From Planctomycetota bacterium (GTDB lineage: Bacteria; Planctomycetota; PUPC01; DSUN01): a DNA stretch of 10,378 bases. The notes beneath the pieces are model-generated. The model worked only from the letters and a program-made list of their open reading frames with translations, was not told where the DNA came from and made no database searches. The stretch spans positions 1 to 10,378 of the forward strand of contig VGYW01000297.1 of NCBI GenBank assembly GCA_016872875.1, in the 5' to 3' direction. Numbering within the stretch: the first letter of the stretch is position 1; every line of letters begins with the position of its first letter. Shown here piece by piece: positions 1 through 6,900 of this stretch. The position numbers and the translations under genes are program-made.

Positions 1-1213
1 CGATTCTGACAAGCGGCGCGCAACCCGCCGCCGTGGCCATGAGAGAGCCACGCGTGTCCGACATTGCCCACCTTCGGTCTCTGCGTGAACTGAGCCTCTG
101 GCTCGCAGCCCGGGTCGCCACATCCAGGCGGCTGTCTGCCGGGATGCGATTGTCGCGCTTTCGCGCGAAAGCGCGACGATTCTGACAAGCGGCGCGCAAC
201 CCGCCGCCGTGGCCATGAGAGAGCCACGCGTGTCCGACATTGCCCACATTCGGTCTCTGCGTGAACTGAGCCTCTGGCTCGCGGCCCAGGTCGGCGCATC
301 CAGACGCCTGCCTGGTGGGGTGATTGTCGCGCTTTCGCGCGAAAGCGCGACGATTCTGACAAGCGGCGCGCAACCCGCCGCCGTGGCCATGAGAGAGCCA
401 CGCGTGTCCGACATTGCCCACATTCGGTCTCTGCGTGAACTGAGCCTTTGGCTCGCAGCCCGGGTCGCCACATCCAGGCGGCTGTCTGCCGGGATGCGAT
501 TGTCGCGCTTTCGCGCGAAAGCGCGACGATCCTGACAAGCGGCGCGCAACCCGCCACCGTGGCCATGGGAGAGCCCCACGTGTCCGACATGGCGCACCTT
601 TGACCGTCGTGTGAACTGAGCCTTTGGCTCGCGGCCAGGGTCGCCACATCCAGGCGGCTGTCTGCGGGGATGCGATTGTCGCGCTTTCGCGCGAAAGCGC
701 GACGATGGTAACGGGCCGCGCGCAACCCACCTCCGTGACCCTGCGACAACCCGGCGTGTCCAACATGGCGCACCCTCCGCTTCTGTGTGAACTGAGCCTT
801 TGGCTCGCAGCCCGGGTCGCCACATCCAGGCGGCTGTCTGCCGGGATGCGATTGTCGCGCTTTCGCGCGAAAGCGCGACGATTCTGACGAGCAGCGCGCA
901 ACCCGCCGCCGTGGCCATGAGAGAGCCACCCGTGTCCGACATTGCCCACCTTCGGTCTCTGCGTGAACTGAGCCTTTGGCTCGCGGCCAGGGTCGCCACA
1001 TCCAGGCGGCTGTCTGCCGGGATGCGATTGTCGCGCTTTCGCGCGAAAGCGCGACGATCACGGCACACAGAGTGGAACTCGGCCCGAGCGACCGCGGAGA
1101 AGCCGGTTACCTCTCCGCGGGCAGCCCTCTCAATTCTCGGGCCGGATCGCCACGCCCAGATCCCCGTGTGTGTGGTGCGCGATTGTCGCGCTTTCGCGCG
1201 AAAGCGCGATGAT
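1..1213. repeat. Tandem array of ~176-bp units, each ending in a 32-bp palindrome
   Basis: Successive units end at 180, 354, 530, 706, 882, 1058 and 1213. Five are 176 bp long, one is 174 bp and the last, diverged one is 155 bp. The window opens on the final four bases (CGAT) of a further palindrome, so the array extends to the left. Each unit starts with a spacer of about 140 bp (recognisable blocks GCGCAACCCGCC, GAGAGAGCCACGCGTG, GTGAACTGAGCCT, GGGTCGCCACATCCAGGCGG). It ends with a palindrome at 149-180, 323-354, 499-530, 675-706, 851-882, 1027-1058 or 1182-1213. Because 176 is not a multiple of three, the reading frame shifts from unit to unit, which argues against a repeat protein. The spacers are homologous to each other, so this is not a CRISPR array. 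The units are too short and carry no gene for an insertion sequence. Function unknown. Confidence 0.95.
1182..1213. repeat. Last array copy of the 32-bp palindrome, with diverged flanks
   Basis: This copy ends the tandem array. The first 28 bases match the other copies, but the right end reads GCGATGAT instead of GCGACGAT. That puts two adjacent T:G/G:T oppositions in the outer stem. Both can be G·U wobbles in a plus-strand transcript, whereas the minus strand would have A·C mismatches. Upstream, CCGGATCGCCACGCCCAG still matches the array spacer (CCGGGTCGCCACATCCAG). Downstream, GCGCAACCTGCC matches GCGCAACCCGCC. The spacer before it (1059-1140) is unlike the other units and contains a 9-bp hairpin, CCGCGGAGA (1092-1100) with TCTCCGCGG (1112-1120). 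Confidence 0.9.
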
Positions 1214-1355
1214 CCTAGCGCGCAGGGCGCAACCTGCCCTCTACCGTGCATGCGGTCAACAACGGCCACGGAGGGCGGTCCCCGCGGCTGCTAAGCTATG
1301 CTCCTCGCGTTCTTCGCCGCCAATGGCCGACCGAAGCTGCTTCAACGCGCCGAAC
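1214..1355. other. Non-coding stretch between the array and the regulator promoter
   Basis: No ORF here looks like a protein. The only structure seen is a small hairpin, AGGGC (1224-1228) with GCCCT (1236-1240), around a GCAACCT loop. It appears to be a diverged copy of the GCAACC-loop hairpin of the array units. Nothing else was recognised. Confidence 0.5.
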
Positions 1356-1384
1356 TTGACCCGCTGTGCTCGGCCGGATATGCT
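1356..1384 (+). promoter_or_regulatory. Sigma70-type promoter for the ArsR-family gene
   Basis: A -35 box TTGACC (1356-1361, five of six consensus bases) is followed by an exactly 17-bp spacer and a -10 box TATGCT (1379-1384, four of six). The predicted start would be near 1391, giving a leader of about 40 nt before the ATG at 1433. In DNA this GC-rich such a match at ideal spacing directly upstream of a gene is unlikely to be chance. It is still unproven, and sigma consensus in this phylum may differ. Confidence 0.65.
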
Positions 1385-1432
1385 ATGGGAGAGGTGGCGC
1401 GACGGCCAAGGGCTTGATCTGAGGAGGTCCGC

Positions 1433-1765
1433 ATGCAGGCTCGCGAGGCTGCCAGGTTCCTGCGGGCGTTCGGGGATGGGACACGTCTTAGGATTCTGTT
1501 CCTGCTGGCGCGTTCTGCGCTGCCGGTGCATGCGCTGGCGCAGGCGCTGCGATGCCCGGCGAAGCGGGTGTCGCGGCACCTGCAGTATCTTGCCGCGCGC
1601 CGGGTCGTGGAGCCGCGGACGCAAGGACGAGTGGTTGTCTACGGCCTCTCTTCGCCGGCTGACGCTCTCCACAGGAGCGTCTTGAGCGTGGTGCAACAGT
1701 GCTGCGCCCTGGTGGCTGAGGCCGGGGGCGACGCTTCGCGCCTGGGAACGCAAGCGCAGCGGTAG
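1433..1765 (+). CDS. ArsR-family winged helix-turn-helix transcriptional regulator
   Basis: Small DNA-binding regulator of 110 residues, the usual ArsR/SmtB size. Residues 11-25 (RAFGDGTRLRILFLL) match the family's opening helix signature, commonly seen as KALGDPTRLRILELL. The recognition helix lies around residues 43-55 (AKRVSRHLQYLAA), and the wing is formed by RVVEPRTQGRVVVYGL (57-72). The start is set by AGGAGGT at 1422-1428, four bases before the ATG, and by the promoter at 1356-1384. The classic metal-sensing CxC motif of ArsR (ELCVCDL) is absent. The only cysteines are Cys41 and the pair Cys90-Cys91 in the C-terminal helix, so the inducer is unknown. It could be redox-responsive or a non-metal sensor. 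It stands alone: the palindrome begins 10 bp after its stop and the next gene is over 500 bp away. Family assignment is firm; the target is unknown. Confidence 0.88.
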   Translation: MQAREAARFLRAFGDGTRLRILFLLARSALPVHALAQALRCPAKRVSRHLQYLAARRVVEPRTQGRVVVYGLSSPADALHRSVLSVVQQCCALVAEAGGDASRLGTQAQR

Positions 1766-1773
1766 GCCGCTGC
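1756..1773. terminator. Hairpin overlapping the ArsR-family stop codon
   Basis: GCAGCGG (1756-1762) and CCGCTGC (1767-1773) form a 7-bp stem around TAGG, whose TAG is the stop codon of the regulator gene. Three bases further on the 32-bp palindrome starts, giving two strong stems in tandem. No T-tract follows either of them, so this is not a canonical intrinsic terminator. It could still pause polymerase or protect the 3' end. Confidence 0.3.
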
Positions 1774-1775
1774 AG

Positions 1776-1807
1776 ATTGTCGCGCTTTCGCGCGAAAGCG
1801 CGACAAT
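1776..1807. repeat. Perfect stand-alone copy of the 32-bp palindrome
   Basis: The half-site ATTGTCGCGCTTTCGC is followed exactly by its reverse complement, so all 16 pairs are Watson-Crick. The array copies differ by ending CGAT rather than CAAT. The flanks are not an obvious array unit. However, GAGCCACCGCGTG at 1854-1866 resembles the array block GAGCCACGCGTG at a similar offset from the palindrome, so this may be a very decayed unit. It starts 10 bp after the regulator's stop codon. Confidence 0.95.
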
Positions 1808-1971
1808 CGCAGGATGACGTAGGCACGCCAGCCAACTCTCGGCCGGCGAGCTGGAGCCACCGCGTGGATGGCAGACGGCTGGCTGTGCGCGCGTGGGAGC
1901 CGCGAGCACCATCCGCGAGGTTCCGTTGGGGGTCTTGAGGTGCAACCGGCTGATTTGGTGGCCGCCCCGTG
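1808..1971. other. Non-coding stretch between two stand-alone palindromes
   Basis: No credible gene. The 196-bp distance between the palindromes at 1776 and 1972 is close to the 176-bp array period. One block (GAGCCACCGCGTG) recalls the array spacer, which hints at an eroded array unit. Otherwise nothing was recognised. Confidence 0.4.
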
Positions 1972-2003
1972 ATTGTCGCGCTTTCGCGCGAAAGCGCGAC
2001 AAT
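1972..2003. repeat. Second perfect stand-alone copy of the 32-bp palindrome
   Basis: Identical to the copy at 1776-1807 over all 32 bases, but with unrelated immediate flanks (GCCGCCCCGTG before, CCGCAGGCGG after). The conserved unit is therefore the palindrome itself rather than the longer repeat. Confidence 0.95.
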
Positions 2004-2080
2004 CCGCAGGCGGTGTCCGCACGTCAAATGACCTTAGAACCTTCCGCCGTGACTCGTGCGCGTCTTGCGCACATGTTGGC

Positions 2081-2167
2081 GAGGATGGATGGATGGATGA
2101 ATGGATGGGTGGATGAATGTCGGACAATCATCCATTCATCCATTCATCCATACATCCAATCATCCTC
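2081..2167. repeat. Simple-repeat inverted repeat (GGAT arm, ATCC arm)
   Basis: The left arm (2081-2119) is a run of GGAT/GAAT tetranucleotides. The right arm (about 2126-2167) is a run of ATCC/ATTC tetranucleotides on the same strand. The two face each other across a few unique bases (TCGGAC). The ends match exactly (GAGGATG at 2081-2087, CATCCTC at 2161-2167). With a small register shift the arms pair over roughly 30 bp with about three mismatches. It is a large potential hairpin or cruciform, with copy number likely to vary by slippage. It lies about 130 bp upstream of the beta-propeller gene. Confidence 0.9.
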
Positions 2168-2168
2168 T

Positions 2169-2197
2169 TTGGTTGCGGCCACGGGCCGCCTTAAGAT
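2169..2197 (+). promoter_or_regulatory. Possible promoter of the beta-propeller gene
   Basis: TTGGTT (2169-2174, weak -35), a 17-bp spacer and TAAGAT (2192-2197, four of six at -10) lie immediately after the simple-repeat hairpin. The spacer holds a 6-bp stem (GCGGCC with GGCCGC, 2175-2189). The match is weak, and the resulting leader would be about 100 nt. Confidence 0.3.
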
Positions 2198-2299
2198 GCG
2201 TGGGCGGGGACGAGCGCCTGAAGGGCAGGTGACGCGTGCTCGGCGCCCAAGAGGTGGGATGGCTGTTCCTTCGGTCCCGAACGTAAGGGGGATGCCCTG

Positions 2300-3631
2300 A
2301 TGAGGGAGCGTTGGTGTTGGGTGTGTGCCGTTCTTGTGCTCGCCGTCGCCGGGGTGTGCCGGGCGGAGAACTGGCCGCAGTGGCGCGGGCCATTCCTGAA
2401 CGGCTCGACGACGGAGACGGGGCTGCCCGCGACGTTCGACGAGAGGGATGGCGTGGCCTGGACGACGCCGCTCCCCGGCGGCAGCGGGGCCACGCCTGTC
2501 GTGTGGGGCGACCGCATCTTCCTGCCCTCGGTGGACGCCGGGACGAGCGACCTCCTGGCCCTCTGCGTGGATGCCACGAACGGCAAGGTGCTCTGGAGCC
2601 GCAAGACGGGCAAGGACCGCCCGAACGCGCGGAACAACATGGCCTCCCCCTCCGCCGTGACCGACGGGAAGACGGTCTGGTTCTACTACGGGACGGCGAC
2701 GCTGGTGGCCTTCGACCTCGAGGGGAAGGAGCTCTGGCGGCGCGACCTGGAGAAGGACCACGGCCACAATGCTCTGATGTTCGGCTACAGCTCGAGCCCG
2801 CTCCTCTACGCGGGCAAGCTCTACATCGTGGCGATTCGCAACAAGCGGCAGAATGCCTATGGCCAGGCGCCCCCCGCAAAGGAGGTCTCCGAATCTTACC
2901 TCCTCGCCATTGACCCGCAGACGGGCAAGGACCTCTGGAAGCAGGCTCGGCCGACCGACGCCCGCGACGAGGCGCAGGAGTCGTACAGCACGGCCATGCC
3001 GCGCGAGGCCGGCGGCCGCTCGGAGGTCCTGGTGTTCGGGGCCGACTACCTGACCGCCCACGACCCGCAAACCGGCAAGGAGCTCTGGCGCTGGGGCGGC
3101 TACAACCCCAAGAAGATCAACCACTGGCGCATCGTGCCCTCCCCGGTCGTCGTGGGCGACCTGATCATCGTCCCCGGCCCGAAGTACTCCACCCTCTTCG
3201 CCCTCCGTCCGAAGGGGGAAGGACTTCTGGGCGAAGAGGCGGTGGCCTGGCGCTTCGAGCGGAAGACGCCCGACGCGAGCACGCCGCTGCTCTACAAGGG
3301 CAGGCTCTACTTCCTCGACGACGACCGCCGCGTCGCCACGTGCGTGGACCCCGCGACAGGGCAGCCGAAGTGGCAGGGGGAGCTCCCCGGCAAGGCGGTC
3401 ATCCGCGCCAGCTTCACCGGCGCCGACGGCAAGCTCTACATCATCTCCGAGCTCCGCGAGGTGACGGTGCTCTCCGCGGGCGACGAGTTCAAGATTCTCC
3501 ACACCACGAAGCTGGGCGCCACGGGCCGCGCCTTCAGCCGCTCGAGCATCGCGGCCGCGGGCGGACGGCTCCTCGTCCGCACGGGCGAGAACCTCTACTG
3601 CTTCGCCCTCTCCCCAACCAAAGGCCAGTGA
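2300..3631 (+). CDS. Secreted PQQ-like beta-propeller repeat protein
   Basis: A 443-residue exported protein. A signal peptide covers residues 1-22 (hydrophobic VCAVLVLAVAGV, then CRA before the likely cut). The mature chain begins ENWPQWRGP, the opening motif common in planctomycete and verrucomicrobial PQQ-like propeller proteins. Blade repeats with the [D-x-x-T]-G-K-x-L-W pattern occur at about residues 95-99 (GKVLW), 142-146 (GKELW), 209-213 (GKDLW) and 259-263 (GKELW), with a variant, GQPKW, at 354-358. The motif NMASPSAV (113-120) is also typical of the group. Related proteins fold like quinoprotein dehydrogenases or BamB. No catalytic role is shown here, so it may be a binding or assembly scaffold in the envelope. 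GGGGG about eight bases upstream fixes the start. It converges with the glycosidase-like gene, and a REPIN-like element lies between. Confidence 0.9.
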   Translation: MRERWCWVCAVLVLAVAGVCRAENWPQWRGPFLNGSTTETGLPATFDERDGVAWTTPLPGGSGATPVVWGDRIFLPSVDAGTSDLLALCVDATNGKVLWSRKTGKDRPNARNNMASPSAVTDGKTVWFYYGTATLVAFDLEGKELWRRDLEKDHGHNALMFGYSSSPLLYAGKLYIVAIRNKRQNAYGQAPPAKEVSESYLLAIDPQTGKDLWKQARPTDARDEAQESYSTAMPREAGGRSEVLVFGADYLTAHDPQTGKELWRWGGYNPKKINHWRIVPSPVVVGDLIIVPGPKYSTLFALRPKGEGLLGEEAVAWRFERKTPDASTPLLYKGRLYFLDDDRRVATCVDPATGQPKWQGELPGKAVIRASFTGADGKLYIISELREVTVLSAGDEFKILHTTKLGATGRAFSRSSIAAAGGRLLVRTGENLYCFALSPTKGQ

Positions 3632-3681
3632 AGGGTGGTCTGGCGCGGGCCGGGCTGTGGACCCCTTCGTCCTGGCGTGTG

Positions 3682-3701
3682 CGCCTCGCGCGCGGGAGGC
3701 G
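3682..3701. terminator. Weak hairpin after the beta-propeller gene
   Basis: CGCCTC (3682-3687) pairs with GAGGCG (3696-3701) across GCGCGCGG, 50 bp after the stop codon. There is no T-tract. It may contribute to termination between the convergent genes, but support is slight. Confidence 0.2.
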
Positions 3702-3750
3702 GACGCATGGCGAGCGCCTGACCCGCATCTCCCCACGAGCGGCGCAGCTA

Positions 3751-3886
3751 CGTCGTTCCTGTTGCGGAAAGTGGAAGGGGGCTGCTGCCCCAATCACAGG
3801 CCAGAGGCCTGTGCCACCAAGCCCCTTGTCTCAGCGGTGGCACAGGCGTCCCGCCTGTGATCGCACTTTCCGCAACAGAAACTACG
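3751..3886. repeat. REPIN-like double-hairpin element between convergent genes
   Basis: The outer arms at 3751-3773 and 3864-3886 are 23-bp inverted repeats with two mismatches, sharing CTGTTGCGGAAAGTG. Nested inside are two smaller hairpins in opposite orientation: CACAGGCC-AGA-GGCCTGTG (3795-3813) and CACAGGCG-TCC-CGCCTGTG (3841-3859). Each is bordered by GCCACC or GGTGGC. The innermost stem pair is C:G in one and G:C in the other when aligned, a compensatory change. The arms may extend further (CAGCT at 3745-3749, AGCTG at 3891-3895). A paired inverted REP layout with no ORF fits a non-autonomous element mobilised in trans. Its position between two 3' ends also makes it a possible two-way terminator. 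Confidence 0.85.
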
Positions 3887-3918
3887 TCGGAGCTGAGCCT
3901 GTCGCCGAGAGGAACGCG

Positions 3919-6900
3919 TCAGTAGCGCACAGTCACCTCGGCCTTGCCGGCGAGGCCGGTCAGGCGGACCAGCTCGCGCGGAGGGTCGAAGTCCTTCCAG
4001 TCCTTGCCATTGACGGCAACGCTCTTGATCGGAGCGGCCTTGGGGTGGCGGAGGCGAAGGACGACCTCCTTCGGCGGCTTGCGCGAGGGCAGCTCAATCG
4101 TCGCGTTGATCTTGCCGTTGTCGGCGTCGGAGACGACCTCGTAGGCAACCGTGCCAAAGTGGGTGGGCGAGTTCCTGACGGCGATCTTCTTGCCCTGCTC
4201 GAGCCAGGCGCGCGGGGTGGCGCGGGCGAGCCAGAGAGCATCCCCGATCTCCATCACCAGCATGTTGCGGAAGTTGGAGAGGAACACGGCGCAGCCGTGG
4301 CTCTTGTCGTTCTGGGCGAACGTGGTGTGCTCGTTGAACGAGTAGTCGGCGAGGTTCATGTCCACCGCGCAGCGGTTGAGCCAGGAGCGTAGGAAGTTGG
4401 GCGGGTCGTCCTTCGCCAGGTAGTACTCGGGCAGGCGCTCCCAGCCGGACTGGTAGGACCAGCCGAAGTCGAACCAGTGCTTCGCGGGGTCGTAGTCCCG
4501 CCTCCGCTTGCGGACCCAGGGGTGGTCGAGGAGGAAGGCGTCCTCGAGGACGTCGAAGTGGCCGTCGACGCGGACGTCGTCCACGGCGAGGATGCCGCTC
4601 CTGAGCCAGGCTTCGATGGAGGCGGCGGTGACGCAGTAGTCGGCGTGGTAGGGGCCGCAGTGGGAGTAGATGTTGGCGGCCTCGGGCAGCGCCATGGCCA
4701 GCGGGCCGCGGTCCTGGAAGCCCTGGGGGATGAAGGTGCGGCTGGTGCCGTCGCGCGTGCGGATGACGGGGGAGAGGACGATGGACTCCTCGAGCACGGG
4801 GAGGAAGTCCTTGCGGTACTTCGCGGCCTCCTCCGCGTAGTCGGCGGCCAGCTTCGGGTCAACGTCCGCGATGAGCTCCGCGAACAGTTTGACGGAGCGG
4901 TAGCCGCAGGCGTCGGCCCAGTAGTAGTATCTCGACCCCGACGGGTCGCCGTCGCCCATCTGGACCCTGGGCTGGAGGCCGTAGGGGGACCAGACACCCC
5001 TCTTGATGCCCGCGAGCTCGGCGGGGGTGAGTTCGGCCTTCATCGTGGCCTGGCGGCGCGTGAGAATCCAGTCGGCCGCGGCCTTGAGGCGTGGGGCCTC
5101 ATGCTTGAGCCACTCCTTGTCGCCCGTCAGCCAGTAGTGCTCGGCCATGACCCAAAGGAGTTGGAGCGCCCCGACCTTGTGGGCCTGCTCGATGCCGGAG
5201 TTGAGGGAGAGGCAGCCGTCCTTGTGCTGGTTTTCGAGCCAGATGGACATGCCGTCGGCGGCGACGTGGTGCATGCCCATGTGGTCGAGCGCCCAGAGGA
5301 TGCGGTCGGTCTCGCAGCCGAGGGGCGGGAAGGGGTTGTCGCGGACGACGTAGACACCGTTGGGGTCATTGTCGTCCACGCGGCGGCAGTCCTTCGTCAC
5401 GTCGCCCGCCTTGCCGAGCTTTGGGACGACGTCGGCGCGGTGAATGCGGGGGCATCGGCGGATGATGCGCCAGGCGCCGAGGCGCCAGAGGGCGGCCAGG
5501 CGCTCGTCGGGAACGTCCACCGCCATCGCGGGCTCGAAGGGCGGCTTGGGCATGGGCGGGAGCTTCATGTCGCCGTAGAGCGAGCGCATCGCACCCTCCC
5601 AGGTCTGCTCGGGGTGCTCGCGGACCCGTTGGCGGATGGTCTTGAGCTTTTGCGCCGCCAGCTCCGCGATGAAGTCCCCCGCGTTCGTGGCCTTCGACTC
5701 GAAGGGGAGCTTTGGCGGGCGCCAGAGGCCGCCCTGTCCGGGCGTGCGGCCGGGCGCGTAGAAGTGCCACACCGCCGCGTTGCCGAGCGAATCCGCGTGC
5801 GGGTTCCCCGCCTGAATGTCGTCCACCACGTCCTTCGCCAGGTCCCAGACGCGTCCCTGGCCGCCGGCCTCGCTGATGGCCAGCTCGACGGACGTGGTGT
5901 CGCACGAGTGCTCGCCGCGGTTGCCAATCACGAGCGAGATGAGGTCGCCCGGCTCGGCTGGGGTTTGTAGTGCGGCCTTCAGGCCGTCCTTCGGTTCGCC
6001 CTCGCCCGCGCCCGGAGACGGGCTGAAGCCCGCACTACCAACCCCGCCGCGGCCGATCGCTCCGCGAGCCAGGACCTTGCGGCCCGCCTTGGAGTCGTGG
6101 ACGACGGACCACTCGACCCCGTTGCCGCCCGAGGGGTGCGCGTCGGCGACCCTGGCCTTCACGCTGACCTTGCCCGCGATGGGGCTTCGCCAGCCGACCG
6201 CCACGTCGCAGTCCTGGCCTGGGTGGACTGCGATGCTGCGCGGTGGGAGCTTGATGATGCCGCCGAGGAGCGTGCCTGGCTCCGTGCCGGGGTGAGCCAT
6301 GGCGCTGGGCGTCTCCTTGCTCCCCCAGCCGCTCACCGCCGTGTTCCCCTCGCGCGCGTCAATCTTCCCGGTCAGCATCTCCGCGGGCGACGGCCCCACC
6401 TTGTGTGTGGCCGGCGCCGGCGTCGGCTCGGGCTTCGGTTGCGGGGTGGCGACGACGAAGAAGCCGTACTCCGGCGCAAGGATCGGGCCGGTTTCCAGAT
6501 CGATGGGCTGGAACGAGAAGCTGCCCGAGCTTGTGCGGACGGTGAGAATCGTGCGGGCCGGGCCGCGAACCGACGAGGTGTAGAGGATGGGCACGACGAT
6601 GCCGCGTTGCCCCTTTCCCTCTCCCACGGGGAGAGGGGCGGGTGAGGGTGCTGGCGACTTCCAGGCGAGCGGGCCGGCCATCGCCGTCTGCTTGTCGCCC
6701 GGCAGCGGCTGGGCCGTGCCGAGCATGCCGAGCGCATGGGTGGACTGGATGCTGCCATCGAAGGGCAGGGTCTCCGTCCCCTTCTTGAAGCCCCACTCCA
6801 CGGTCAGCTCGGCGTACCGCCAGACGAGGCGCTCGTGCCCGCTGACCTTCTGGCCGGCCATGTCGCGCAGACTGGCGGGCGGGGCGGCCTCGCCCGCCGC

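Noticed and set aside
1..1213. CRISPR array (regular short palindromic repeats)
   Set aside because: The intervals are about 140 bp and are homologous copies of each other rather than unique spacers. The palindrome is fully self-complementary and there are no cas genes.
209..1294. Repeat protein containing IVALSRESATI motifs
   Set aside because: The motif is simply the palindrome translated. The 176-bp period shifts frame between units, the ORFs start and stop arbitrarily, and there are no ribosome sites.
1256..2127. Minus-strand ORFs of up to 248 residues over the regulator region
   Set aside because: They include the palindromes (read as IVALSRESATI, DCRAFARKRDN or RFRAKARQS) and run antisense to the well-supported ArsR-family gene.
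1893..2300. 135-residue plus-strand ORF before the beta-propeller gene
   Set aside because: It translates the palindrome and the GGAT/ATCC hairpin (MDGWMNGWVDE, SSIHPYIQSS), lacks a ribosome site and has no domain-like sequence.
2144..3793. 549-residue minus-strand ORF
   Set aside because: It is antisense to the beta-propeller gene, with an arginine/alanine-rich composition typical of GC-rich shadow frames, and it runs through the REPIN-like element.
4477..5970. 497-residue plus-strand ORF
   Set aside because: It is antisense to the glycosidase-like gene. The valine/glycine/aspartate-rich sequence reflects high third-position GC and shows no family features.
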